64,000 bases of DNA from Actinernus sp. WN-2022 (lineage: Eukaryota > Cnidaria > Anthozoa > Actiniaria > Actinernidae): positions 186,001 to 250,000 of the forward strand of contig JAOWCC010000807.1 of NCBI GenBank assembly GCA_030867875.1, read 5' to 3'. The notes below the pieces were generated by a model. That model was not told where the DNA came from. It made no database searches and was given only the letters and a program-made list of their open reading frames with translations. Every line of letters begins with the position of its first letter. The stretch's first letter is position 1. The translations under genes and the position numbers were made by a program. Below are positions 21,657-32,599 of this stretch, in pieces.

Positions 21657-22835
21657 TTCTCTGAATGTATATTTGTAGTGTTGATACTTATGCTAGTGTG
21701 CTTATTTGTTCAGTGATATATGACTGAAACCGGGTCTCTGAGATGTGCCTGAACACTTGAGCACTTTGTGAGTTTAGTATGAAGCGGAAGGACCAATAGT
21801 TCTGCCAAGCAAAGAAGTCCAGATCTTGATTGAAATCAGTAAGGTCTCATTTATAAAGTACGGCGAGGGACGTGAAATAGTGGGCCTCTCCTCTTCCTGA
21901 CAGCTATTAGAAGTTACAAACATTAAATGGGGGTTTTCTATCAGTTCCTGCTCTTGATTTTAAATTAAAGTACAGTCGTTATCGCACATGGAACAGGTCT
22001 ATCAACAAACTAAGGTTCAAGGGTCTTTATTTTTTACACTATTTACAAGTAGGTATGAAGTATGCAGGAGTCAACTTAAATCCCGACCCCCACCCCCGGG
22101 ACAGACAGGGGATTATAGGGCATTTGAAGGGATGGAAATTATTGGTACTTTGGTTAGGTTCAGCGGTAATTCTCAAGGTTGATTGATCGCTGAGCACTCT
22201 TGCGGGAAATCGCAGGTGATTTTGTCATTTAAATCTTTGAATTTGCAATTAAGATTTAGGCTTTTTATCGTTATCAATTATCGTTATCAATTATATTCGT
22301 TATCAATTATATTCGTCTATTATTGTTTCTAGAACTGTTGAAATATAGCCATTTCTTCAGTTAGAAGCAGAATAGCTTCGAATTTCATTCAAACGCAAAC
22401 AATTGCATGACATGATGCATTCAAAGTACCTGAGGAGAGTGGAAATAGATTGGAAATAGAACCCCAGAGATCGCGGAAAATGTTTCCAAATTGCTATCAT
22501 TTTTTCTAAGTAAAGCCTGCATGCATCGGCACGAGTTAAAAACGGAAATATATCAGAAAAAAAACAGTAAATCTTTTTATAGTGTTTCCAATTTACAAAT
22601 GTACAACAAATCTCCCAGTTTAAAAAGGGCACTTGATGACCGAGGATGGCTCTAACGGTCAGTAAACTGCATCAAGCGACATTTCATTCAAATATTGCCC
22701 TCGTGGCACATTTATTGATTATGTTACTCTTTATGCCAGGTGTATATCTTTAAGTTAATGCAACGCTTATAGCGGAACCTTCAACCGGTGCTCCGTAAAT
22801 TACTGATTAAAACGATTCAGTGTCGATAATTGCTA
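21657..22835. other. Spacer after A3, without the secreted ORF
   Basis: Copy of the A-gene 5' flank and unit 3' spacer. Between about 22,266 and 22,320 the secreted-ORF block is replaced by three short repeats of TCGTTATCAATTA. No gene seen. Confidence 0.5.
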
Positions 22836-23340
22836 ATTTCACATTTTGAGGAGCGTTTTGCGGCACTAATGATCTTTCAAGTACTCCTTTTTCGGTTTTA
22901 GAAAAAGATTTCAAAATGGATTGAATTTTTCTTTTATGTTAATTTGGAAATAAATTTATAAAGAAGAAAGAAACTAAGAGAAAAACGAACATACGAACGA
23001 ACGAAAGAATGTACTTTTTGCATGTACTTTTCTGCGAAGACTGGTATTTAATTTCTATTCCGAAACATTCGTACTTATATGTTGTTATTTTTATTGGCCC
23101 GGGGGATTGATTCATGTTCTCTAAACGTCAGTTGTTAAACTCTAATGATATCAGTAGTATGTCTGGAAGTATCAAGGCAAGCCCGTTGCCTATCAAAGAA
23201 CAGATATATATATATAACGCCACTAGTGACAGCACGCAAACATAAGGATTCCTTTATTTAAATCTTTTAACCTTTATCTATGAAGAACATGTTTGTTACT
23301 TTGGCAACCATTTGCGAATGCATGAACTATCTGCAGCTGA

Positions 23341-24430
23341 TCATTAGAAAGCCAGGTGGCTTAAAACATCAGTCCATAAAATCATTACAACTGTTACACA
23401 GTATGGTAAAAAGCAAAGAATAAATAAAGGTATTACATACCCCATAGTTATAACTGATTTTCTAAACTTTGCGATATTAACATTGGTGTTTATACCTTGA
23501 ATCTGGGCGTTTATTTGTAATGTGTGGCATCTTAAAATTAATGCGATCTTAATATTATAGTAAACCACTACAAACACCAGAATAAAAAGCGAGTTTACCG
23601 TTGGCACTATAGTAAATATTTATCATGAGATATATGAAAAAAGACAGGCCAGACAGTTACTGTCGCGGCTGTCAGCCAAAGTAACGACACAGATATTTTG
23701 ACTCGGCCCTATAGTGACGATCTGATCGTACATGTACATTAGATGCAGGCTCATGGCATGGTATCTTTCCACTGATTGCTGTAATACAGGAGGGCCTGAA
23801 TGGGGTTAACTGACTACTGACAAACGGCCTTAAAAATAACTGACAACTGACAAATGACCATTTTTTTACTGACAACTGACAACTAAAAAATAACTGACAA
23901 CGGACAAATGTGGTTTTTGTGGGTCAAACATTGTAAATTTTCTCTAGTAATGATTAATTAGGGCTAACTGACAACTGACAAATGGCCAAAAGTTTAACTG
24001 ACAACTGACATGTTGAGACCCATTGAGACCCTCATACAACATACTGAACCGAAACAGGAAAAAAGTACACCAGATGAGTTAGCAAGAATTACGGTTGGAC
24101 AAAATACATTGCTAAATAATATATCTCTGCTCTTAATTGGCAAGTCAGATGAATTAAGATAGGTCTATTCCATATGTTTTGTAGACATGCGCAACGAACA
24201 ATGGCTGTGTAAACAAGACCAACTCCAACATCCGCCATAGCCAAACTGAAAAGGAGGTAGTTCGATGGAGTGTGGAGTGATGGAGTTTTCTAGATCGTTA
24301 GAAGAACGACACCATTCCATAAAGTTGCCGTCAATTAAAGGTTTGCGTTCCTAACACACGAATCGAAGCGATAAGAGAGTAATAAACGTGAGGTACATAA
24401 TCAAAAGTACGTGGGAAAAACTTCGGATCA
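23341..24430 (-). pseudogene. Type B GPCR pseudogene, copy 4
   Basis: TM5-TM6 frame at 23,344-23,607 (SLFILVFVVVYYNIKIALIL to FILCFLPYC), common 2-bp deletion near ERY, and a MITE inserted at 23,790 just upstream of it. N-terminal coding end near 24,370-24,400. Confidence 0.85.
23790..24033. mobile_element. MITE with AACTGACAACTGACAAA repeats, 244 bp
   Basis: Absent from the other four B copies. Flanked by ATACAG (23,784-23,789) and ATACAA (24,034-24,039), a likely 6-bp target duplication. Short inverted ends GAGGG / CCCTC. The inside is mostly variants of TAACTGACAACTGACAAA. Confidence 0.75.
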
Positions 24431-24479
24431 AACACGTTCGATGACTTCATGAATTAGGATTTCTCTTTGTTCCCCCTTT

Positions 24480-25647
24480 GTTCTCTTTCAGCTAGCTCGA
24501 GTTTGTAAATCCCATAAAGCACGGCCACTCATTCTTTATCTATTACTTAAAGAAGCTATTCCACCAAAAAAAAACGAGGACAATCATTAGGAATATAGAC
24601 ATGTTTATGTAGAAATTGAACAGTTTCAATTTAATCTAAATCTCTGTTTCGGTGGAGAAGATTCCTACGTACGTGAAAAACCTAGTTCCCAGGAGAATTT
24701 ATAGCTTCTTGATTTCAATAATTCCGGTAGTTTCTACTTCAGAAGCGAAATTTGAGGCTAAATTTTCAAACTATACCTTTGATGCTTTTAAATGTGGCAT
24801 TAAATTCCCAAACTAGAGAATTTCAGTATAAGTTTTTAAATCGGCTAATTTATACTAATCTTACTCTTTTGAAAATGAAAATTGTCGACTCTTCATTCTG
24901 CTATTTTTGTGAAAAGGAGGAAGAATCCCTTAAGCATCTTTTCTTTTATTGTTCGCACGTTAAGTGCTTCTGGCTACTTTACATCTATCTTTGTAATGCT
25001 ATAAATCAGACTAAATACTTTAACTCTCCAACATGTCTCAGTATTTTGGACTTTTTTAAATGAAAAAGACTTACTCACAAACCTAAGTTAACTGCTATCA
25101 ATAAAGAAAAAAAATGTATCTAAAATACAATAGGGTTTTATTGTTTTTTTATTTAGAGTTGTAATTAACCGTCCTTTTGTTGTTGTTGTTGCAATAGTAT
25201 TATGTATTATGTATTATCAGTGTCAATATAGGTTATTATAGTTATATATTATACTATCTAATTGTTTTGTAAGTCATAGTAGCGTATAGTTTGTAAGGTA
25301 ATTATTGTCAAAATAGTAATAAACATGTTATTAAAAACAAAAAAAGAAGACACTTCTCCAATAACAGTGCCTTGGCTATGATGACTAAGGTATGACCGGA
25401 ACCATTCAACACACATACAATCAAGACTAATAGGCGCTAACCCCAAGCCAGGTGTACGGTGCTTTCCTGCCATTTATACCGACAGGATAATCCTTTAATA
25501 TGTTTTTAATTGTACTCAAATGTACTGAAAAAAAACACATATTTATGGCTTGTTTTCCAAATAATTTAGAATTTAGAATTAATGCCAAGTCGCTACAGAT
25601 CTATCGTGTCCACAAAATCATTTTACTTTAGTTACTTCCACACGTCT
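24480..25647. pseudogene. LINE relics between B4 and A4
   Basis: Half palindrome, then the + strand zf-RVT ORF 24,752-25,063 (FQYKFLNRLI, CYFC, HLFFYCSHVKCFW), then CR1-like RT scrap 25,258-25,473 (minus) and A4 3' flank. No functional gene. Confidence 0.65.
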
Positions 25648-26664
25648 CTATTGTTGCTGCCCATTACCGTTAAAGTGCAGCCATTTCCTCAAAAGCACAA
25701 TAGCATTTCTTCGAATGTCACTCAGACGAAAACAATACAAAATGGGATTCAAAGTTGAGTTAGCAAAAATGAGTGGAAATAAGGTATTTTTAGCTCTCCT
25801 AATTGCCTGTGCCGTTTCACCGGCTTTGGATACAGATGTATTCCATATTACAATTGCTATACCGTATGGCAAATAGCAGAGAATGAATAGAGCTGTCACA
25901 CATCCCATAGTTATTACTGATTTTCTGAACTTTGCAATGTTAATGTTTGTGTTTATTCCTTGACCCTGGGCGTTTATTTGTATTGTGTGGCGCCTTAAAA
26001 TCGATGCAATCCTTACATTACAGTAGATCAATGCAAATATAATAACAAAACACAAAGTTACCAATGCAGTTACAAAAATCACGGGGAATATCTTAAGAAA
26101 CAAGATCCGCCAGACTGTTACCACAGCAGATATCAACCAAAGTAACAATACAAGCATCACAATTCGGCCCTTAGTGACAACCTGATTGTACCTTAGATGT
26201 AGACTTATAGCAAGGTATCTTTCCACTGAGATTGCTGAAATACAGCAGGCTGAAAAGCAGGAAAATAACATACCAAACGATTCGGCTAGAACAGCAACAG
26301 GACAAAAAACATCACTAAAGAAACTATCTTTGTTCTCTATCGGTGAACCAAATGAAGATAGTCCTATTTCTGATGATTTGTAGACGACGAACAATGGCTG
26401 TGCAACAAGACCGACTCCAAGATCCGCCATTGCCAAACTGAAGAGGAGGTAGTTTGATGGTGTGTGGAGTGATGGAGTTTTCCAGATCGTTAGAAGCACG
26501 ACACCATTCCCCAAAGTTGCCGTCAATGAAAAGATTGCGTTCATAACACAGGAAGCGATAATAGAAGAATGAACTTCTCGTATACGTCCATAGTGATCCA
26601 AAGAAGTTCGATGATAGAGACATTTAGGAAATGATGTCATATTTTGCAGGCTTGTCAAATTCAT
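25648..26664 (-). CDS. Type A rhodopsin-class GPCR, copy 4 (intact, 338 aa)
   Basis: Full-length orthologue-like copy of the receptor at 15,563-16,576, with all landmarks: N2/N8 glycosylation sites, GN in TM1, LAMAD, C in TM3, ERY, NPILY and the HFNGNGQQQ tail. Differs by a one-residue in-frame insertion in the loop before TM7 (VSKAGETAQ), CYLP instead of CFLP in TM6, and several conservative changes in TM4 and TM5. The start (MNLTSLQNMTSFPKC) equals A2. Confidence 0.92.
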   Translation of the reverse strand: MNLTSLQNMTSFPKCLYHRTSLDHYGRIREVHSSIIASCVMNAIFSLTATLGNGVVLLTIWKTPSLHTPSNYLLFSLAMADLGVGLVAQPLFVVYKSSEIGLSSFGSPIENKDSFFSDVFCPVAVLAESFGMLFSCFSACCISAISVERYLAISLHLRYNQVVTKGRIVMLVLLLWLISAVVTVWRILFLKIFPVIFVTALVTLCFVIIFALIYCNVRIASILRRHTIQINAQGQGINTNINIAKFRKSVITMGCVTALFILCYLPYGIAIVIWNTSVSKAGETAQAIRRAKNTLFPLIFANSTLNPILYCFRLSDIRRNAIVLLRKWLHFNGNGQQQ

Positions 26665-27373
26665 TTCTCTGAATGTATATTTGTAGTGTTGACACTGATG
26701 CTAGTGTGCTTATTTGTTCAGTGATATATGACTGAAACCGGGTCTCTGGGATGTGCCTGAACACTTGAGCACTTTGTGAGTTTAGGATGAAGCGGAAGGA
26801 CCAATAGTTCTGCCAAACAAAGAAGTCCGGATCTTGAGGTCTTATAAAGTACAGCGAGGGACGTGAAATAGTGGGCCTCTCCTCTTCCTGACAGCTATTA
26901 GAAGTTACAAACATTAAATGGGGGTTTTCTATTCTTCCTGCTCTTGATGTTAAATTAAAGTACATGCAGTCGTTATCGCACATGGAACAGGTCTATCAAC
27001 AAACCAAGGTTCAAGGGTCTTTTTTTTTACACTATTTACAAGTAGTCAACTTAAATCCCGACCCCGACCCCCACCCCCGGGACAGACAGGGGATTATAGG
27101 GCATTTGAAGGGATTTGATACAAAACTATGCCCAAGGGAGTTAGGCATTGGAAATTATTGGTACTTTGGTTAGGTTCAGCGGTAATTCTCAAGGCTGATT
27201 GATCGCTGAGCACTCTTGCGGGAAATCGCAGGTGAGTTTGTCATTTAAATCTTTGAATTTGCAATTAAGATTTAGGCTTTTTAAATGTGGAGTAATATAC
27301 ACACAGGGAGCCCACTCAAAGGAGTTGTACAGGTTTATATACCTAAAAGTCAATTGAATAAAAGTCATTCAAA
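26665..27373. other. A4 5' flank spacer
   Basis: Copy of 3,623-4,362 with small deletions, including the upstream minus frame (26,624-26,983) and TATA-like element before 27,374. Confidence 0.4.
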
Positions 27374-27406
27374 ATGAAAACCTTGTGGTTCATTTGCACG
27401 AATTAA
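27374..27406 (+). pseudogene. Truncated secreted-ORF copy
   Basis: Starts identically (MKTLWFICTN) and then meets a stop where a foreign repeat joins. The promoter-side sequence is kept, the rest is lost. Confidence 0.7.
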
Positions 27407-27744
27407 TGTTAAATAAAGACCGAGTGGTATAATTGCAAGAATTCGAGTAAAATAGTGATTTTTAGTGGGAGAAGTCAGAAGTCAGTGATAGGTTTAATTT
27501 ATAATAAGACAAGGGAGTAAACTTCAATGGCGAAGACACTTCCATACCTTGAGAACTCCACTGAAAGAATCCACCTAGATTGTTGGCATGCAGTTGACTC
27601 AAAAGTACCGTGAACACGAAGAACAGTTGTCACATGAACTACATGTCAAACAAATCCCATACCTCACGGATATTGCGGAAAACAAACTATTTTTAAAGCC
27701 TAACACGCGAAAACATTCAACCTACGATGTCGCATGCGACAAGC
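27407..27744. mobile_element. Dispersed repeat, copy 1, with intact TA target site
   Basis: Shares 27,540-27,738 with the inverse of 47,531-47,580 plus 45,408-45,540. Ends at GTCGCATGCGAC. A 64-aa frame (QLTQKYREHEEQLSHELH, 27,588-27,782) has a counterpart at 45,419-45,540 on minus, so the family may be coding in part. The TA at 27,576-27,577 is the uninterrupted site of the Tc1-like insertion at 45,541. Confidence 0.65.
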
Positions 27745-28605
27745 AAGTTTACCGTTGGCACTATAGTAAATATTTATCATGACATATGTGGAAAATGATA
27801 GCCCAGACAGTTACTGTCGCGGCTGTCAGCCAAAGTAACGATACATATATTTTAATTCGGCCCTATAGTGACGATCTGATCGTACATTAGATGTAGGCTC
27901 ATAGCACGGTATCTTTCCACTGATTGCTGTAATACAGCATACTGAAAAACAGGAAAAAAGTACACCAGATGAGTTAGCAAGAACGATTACGGTTGGACAA
28001 AATACATTGCTAAAAAATATATATCTGCCCTAATTACTCTATATCATTATGACGTCACTGCTTGTTTATGAGGGGGACAGAATCGACTTGAACAATATAA
28101 TTTTGAACTAAATCTGCTCTGCTGAGGAAAATTTAACTTCGAATTGTCTGGTTTCCAGATATCAGCTGTATCAATGCTTATCCCACAATATTTACCGTAT
28201 TTGGTGGCTTTGACCACTATTCTACGTTCTACAAAATGCATTTGATAGCGTTTATTTGATCCTTAGCGTTTAAACAATAGATTGTTTTGATTTGACGTCA
28301 TAATGATATAGGTCAATTGGCAAGTCAGATGAAGATAGTTATATTTCAAATGTTTTGTAGGCAACGAACAATGGCTGTGTAACAAGCCCAACTCCAACAT
28401 CCGCCATAGCCAAACTGAAGAGGAGGTAGTTTGATGGAGTGTGGAGTGATGGAGTTTTCTAGATCGTTAGAAGAACGACAGCATTCCCTAAAGTTGCCGT
28501 CAATGAAAGGGTTGCGTTCATAACACACGAATCGAAGCGATAAGAGAGTAATAAACGTGAGGTACATAATCAAAAGTACGTGGGTAAAATCAGCGAACAG
28601 TGAAT
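27745..28605 (-). pseudogene. Type B GPCR pseudogene, copy 5
   Basis: Begins inside TM5 because the end is replaced by the dispersed repeat. Has the common 2-bp deletion and the same MITE as copy 2 between TM2 and TM3. Confidence 0.85.
28040..28310. mobile_element. MITE with 18-bp TIR (TATATCATTATGACGTCA), 271 bp
   Basis: Perfect 18-bp inverted ends at 28,040-28,057 and 28,293-28,310. Same site and orientation as 5,985-6,292 but with about 37 bp less inside. Confidence 0.85.
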
Positions 28606-28848
28606 TCAGATCAAACACGTTCGAATTCGCCGACTCAGTGAGATTTCTCTTTGTTCACCTTCCCCCTTCTCTCTCCCACCACAGGAACCCAAACCAAAAC
28701 CAGGTAAAAATAAAACCAGAGCCTGCAAGCAGGCTACACGGATCGGATCACAAATTATTGCTCAATTCGTTAATTTTTCCCCTCAAGGACCTATTTTAAT
28801 AGAACCTGCGGAGTGATTGCAGAATACCCCACGAATCGGCGTATTAAA
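28606..28848. other. B5 5' flank and L1-relic leader
   Basis: Copy of 6,601-6,845; runs on without the YR element and so shows the empty site at about 28,843-28,848. Confidence 0.45.
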
Positions 28849-30681
28849 AATTCATTTTCTATACCTTTCTATACAAACCCTCTAAAAACCTAACCTAACT
28901 AGAATTAGAATTCTCATTGTGTTGTCTCCTAGATACTATTTAATACTTAGGTGTTAGGATACAATTATAGAATACCCCGCCTGTCAAAATATCATTTAAA
29001 AACTGTTCCAAAACTGTGCCAAATTCCCCATTATAGTACAGGTGTGTGTAGTTTCGTTCTATGAATGACTTTTGGTCGAAAATGGTTTTTTAAATTTCAG
29101 GGTTAGGTTTTTAGAAGGTTTGTATGAAAATTTGAGAAAATGAAATATTAATGGCCAAGTTGCGGGGGATTCAAGTATGGGAAATAGTAATATCCAATTC
29201 AAATTGCTGTCGTTAAATGCATGTTCGAGGGATTAGTTCTTTTGAAAAAACAAAAAACAAAAATTCACTTGGCTTAAGAAACAAAAAACAGACATAATAT
29301 TTTTACAAGAGACTTAATATATGGTTCGAAAGATGTGGTGGCTGCTTGGAAAAAGCAATGGAGTGGTGAAAGTTTATTCTGCCATGGTTCGCAACATAGC
29401 CAAGGAACATCTATCTTAGTAAAGAAATAAATAGATTTTAATATATAGGTTTTTAGAAGGTTTGTATGAAAATTTGAGAAAATGAAATATTAATGGCCAA
29501 GTTGCGGGGTATTCAAGTATGGGAAATAGTAATATCCAATTCAAATTGCTGTCGTTAAATGCATGTTCGAGGGATTAGTTCTTTTGAAAAAACAAAAACA
29601 AAAATTCACTTGGCTTAAGAAACAAAAAACAGACATAATATTTTTACAAGAGACTTAATATATGGTTCGAAAGATGTGGTGGCTGCTTGGAAAAAGCAAT
29701 GGAGTGGTGAAAGTTTATTCTGCCATGGTTCGCAACATAGCCAAGGAACATCTATCTTAGTAAAGAAATAAATAGATTTTAATATATAAGTTAAATTCAA
29801 TTATCGAATGTTAAAATGGCCGAAACATTATTTTAAACGCAGTAGTACAGGACCCTTGTTACTTGTTAATCTATATGCACCAAATATAGTTCGTGAGCAA
29901 CTTTTATTTTTTGAAGAGATAAATAGACTCGATCTGGATCACAAAATTATCTTAGGAGGCGATTTCAAATAACTTAACATTTGATATCGAGAGGGACTCC
30001 AGCAAAGAAAGACTCAGTAAAATGTGTAGAAGATATAAAGCTTTTCAATGATCTGGTAGACATTTGGAGAATACGAAACTCTGACCAAAAACGGTTTACT
30101 TGGAGGCAAAATAGACCGCTTATACAGCGGCGTTTGGACTTTTGGCTCATGAGTGACTCTATACAAGAGGATGTTGAAGGTGTTGACATTCTAACAGCTG
30201 TTAAAACTATGCTAAGTCTAAACGGCCTTGATAAACAAAATCGAGGTCCGGCTTTTTGGAGATACAACACGAGTCTGTCAGAAGATACTACGTAGATCTA
30301 ATAAAGAAACAGTATTGTAAATGGTTAGAACAGTTCAAGGACATAACAGATGAACGTGTATTATAGATGCGATTAAATATAAGATAAGACAGGAGAGAGG
30401 GTACTCAGAAGATTTTTGGGTAGGGGTGTGCCGCGGAGACCTCACAACCCTGACCCTATCCCAGACCTAAAAATGCCGTTTACCACACCCTATCCCAGAC
30501 TTGAAGCAAAAAATCTATACCCTATCCCAGACCTAAACCATAGATTCATACTCAATTACACTACGAAAGTATATAGTATAGTGTTTAATCTCATAACTAC
30601 ATATTTTGTTTAACAAATAATATACAAAAACGTAATATTTACAGGTAGTATAATATTAAATAATTATAGTAACGTTTGAGC

Positions 30682-30724
30682 CTGGAGGCTAAATTAACCG
30701 CAAGGTTTACAGGTTAGCCTCCAG
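30682..30724. other. Hairpin in LINE 3' UTR
   Basis: Perfect 11-bp stem CTGGAGGCTAA (30,682-30,692) / TTAGCCTCCAG (30,714-30,724) with a 21-nt loop that contains a second 4-bp stem (AACC/GGTT). In LINE sense it lies about 130 nt after the stop codon. Confidence 0.75.
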
Positions 30725-30844
30725 TTTATTTTTATGTTATGTAAATAGAGTTAAGGAAACCAAAAGGGAATATTTTAAGAAATTAACTGATTAATTTTAG
30801 AAAATGAAGGAGAGTTTATAACAAGAAACATATAAGCAAACTAG

Positions 30845-32599
30845 TTATTTTAAGTATTGTTGTGATAGTAAATATTGTTTTAACTTTTTGGAGAAAGAAA
30901 ATTCTTTTAAGTCCTTAAGCTGATCAGGGAGTTCTTTCCAAAAGTCAATTGCTAAGAAAGAAATCATTTGTTTACCAGTATTTGTTTTCACACGTGACTT
31001 ATATAGGTTTCGCTTAGCTGCATATCTGGTATTGTAATTATGTACATTACTTGCATATTGAAAGAAATTATTAAATATATTTGGCAACAGTCCTTTATGC
31101 CACTGGTAGGCGAATTTCAGGGCATATAGGCAATAAACATTATTTACTGTTAAAATGTCTAATAGATTTAGCAAGGGGAGGGCACTTTCAGTATTTTTGC
31201 CATAAGATATTGCAAAAAATATTAATCTTACAACTTTGTTTTGTTTTATTTGTACTTTTTGAATATGAGTTTTGTAAGCGCTGCCCCAGGCCAGTATTGC
31301 ATAGGATATAGAAGGGTATATAAGGTTATAATAAAGCTGTTTTAGTTGTTTAATAGAGAGATAGTGCCTTAATTTGGATAAAATCCCAATATTTTTAGAA
31401 ATTTTTGAGCAAATATACGAGATGTGATATTTCCACGATATTGTGTCGTCAATCATGACCCCTAGGTATTTAATGCGATCTTTACGGTCCAAAGGATGGC
31501 ACGATCCATCTTTATTTTTAAACTGTATTCTAATATTCATATCTCTCTTTCTAGCTGATTTAATTATCATAAAGTTTGTTTTGGACATATTTATCGATAA
31601 TTTGTTTGCGTCACACCATTCCTTGACTTTTTCTAGTTCAGAGTTCATTAGGGTTTCGAGGGTTTTTAAGTCACCTGCAGAAGCAAATACATTTGTATCA
31701 TCTGCAAATATCTTAAATGTTAGATTTTCAGTGCAATTGGGCAAATCATTTATGTAAATTAAAAATAGTAAAGGTCCTAGCGTGCTACCCTGAGGAATTC
31801 CAGAAATCATTGTTTGCCTGGGAGATTCAATATTTCCCAACGCAACATACTGTTTTCGATTGGTGAGGTAACTATTAAATAAATTTAAGGGAAGTCCCCT
31901 AATTCCATATGATTCCAGTTTTCTGAGAAGTATTTCGTGGTTTACAGTGTCGAAGGCTTTAGAGAAATCCAAGAACACGCCACAAGTGTACATGTTATTG
32001 TCTATGGCTTTTCTAAGTTTATCAGTAATTTCAGTTATTGCTTGGGCAGTCGAACGGCCTTTCCGAAAACCAAATTGGAAGTGAAAAAGAATATCTTGTT
32101 TTTCGATGTAATTGATAAGTTGCTTATATATTAACTTTTCGAATATTTGGGTTAGAGCTGATAATGTTGAGATGGGACGAAAATTTGTGGGGTCCGTAGT
32201 TTCCCCACCTTTATCAACAGGAGTTACTTTAGATATTTTAAGAACATCAGGGACAATGCCTTGAAGTAGAGATTGATTAAAAATTGTCGTTAGCACTTCG
32301 CTTATGTGGTCACATGCCAGTTTTATACATATTTGAGGAACTCCAATAGATGATTTATTAAGTTTTAGTCCCATAATTGCGTCGTGAACTTCATGTATGT
32401 AAATACCACGAAACATGAAACTATTTTGGTATTTTGTTTTAATATATTTACTTGGGTTTATGTCGCTTTGTGGAAGCTTCTCAGCTAAATTGTGACCAAC
32501 ATTTATGTAATGTGTATTTAACTGGTGGGCAATATTTGCCTTGTCAGTGTAAAATTTGTTTTTATACAATAGTTTAGTTATTGTAGTTTGTGAGCTCAC
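30845..32599 (-). CDS. LINE reverse transcriptase part of ORF2
   Basis: 584 codons in one frame. RT motifs: KVTPVDKGG and FRPISTLS (about residues 125-145), FGFRKGRST, DFSKAFDTVNHEILL (about 211-225), GIPQGSTLGPLLF (about 267-279), catalytic FADDTN (about 298-303), then YLGVMIDD. The C-terminal part ends KLKQYLLSQ. This is the usual jockey-superfamily order (CR1/L2-like). The nominal start is only where the frame opens; translation would come from the endonuclease frame upstream. Confidence 0.88.
   Translation of the reverse strand: MSSQTTITKLLYKNKFYTDKANIAHQLNTHYINVGHNLAEKLPQSDINPSKYIKTKYQNSFMFRGIYIHEVHDAIMGLKLNKSSIGVPQICIKLACDHISEVLTTIFNQSLLQGIVPDVLKISKVTPVDKGGETTDPTNFRPISTLSALTQIFEKLIYKQLINYIEKQDILFHFQFGFRKGRSTAQAITEITDKLRKAIDNNMYTCGVFLDFSKAFDTVNHEILLRKLESYGIRGLPLNLFNSYLTNRKQYVALGNIESPRQTMISGIPQGSTLGPLLFLIYINDLPNCTENLTFKIFADDTNVFASAGDLKTLETLMNSELEKVKEWCDANKLSINMSKTNFMIIKSARKRDMNIRIQFKNKDGSCHPLDRKDRIKYLGVMIDDTISWKYHISYICSKISKNIGILSKLRHYLSIKQLKQLYYNLIYPSISYAILAWGSAYKTHIQKVQIKQNKVVRLIFFAISYGKNTESALPLLNLLDILTVNNVYCLYALKFAYQWHKGLLPNIFNNFFQYASNVHNYNTRYAAKRNLYKSRVKTNTGKQMISFLAIDFWKELPDQLKDLKEFSFSKKLKQYLLSQQYLK

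Larger units (their letters stand above)
18105..22835. repeat. Tandem array unit 3 (short form)
   Basis: Leader, type B pseudogene, short LINE relics, frameshifted type A gene and spacer, but no secreted ORF: the spacer is deleted from near 22,266 where TATCGTTATCAATTA repeats appear. Confidence 0.85.
22836..27404. repeat. Tandem array unit 4 (short form)
   Basis: Leader (22,836-23,340), type B pseudogene with its own MITE, LINE relics, intact type A gene, spacer and the first ten codons of the secreted ORF. It ends abruptly at a foreign repeat at 27,405. Confidence 0.85.

Noticed and set aside
30693..30713. GNRA (GCAA) tetraloop in the LINE 3' UTR hairpin
   Set aside because: The GCAA loop exists on the + strand only; the LINE transcript is from minus and would have TTGC.
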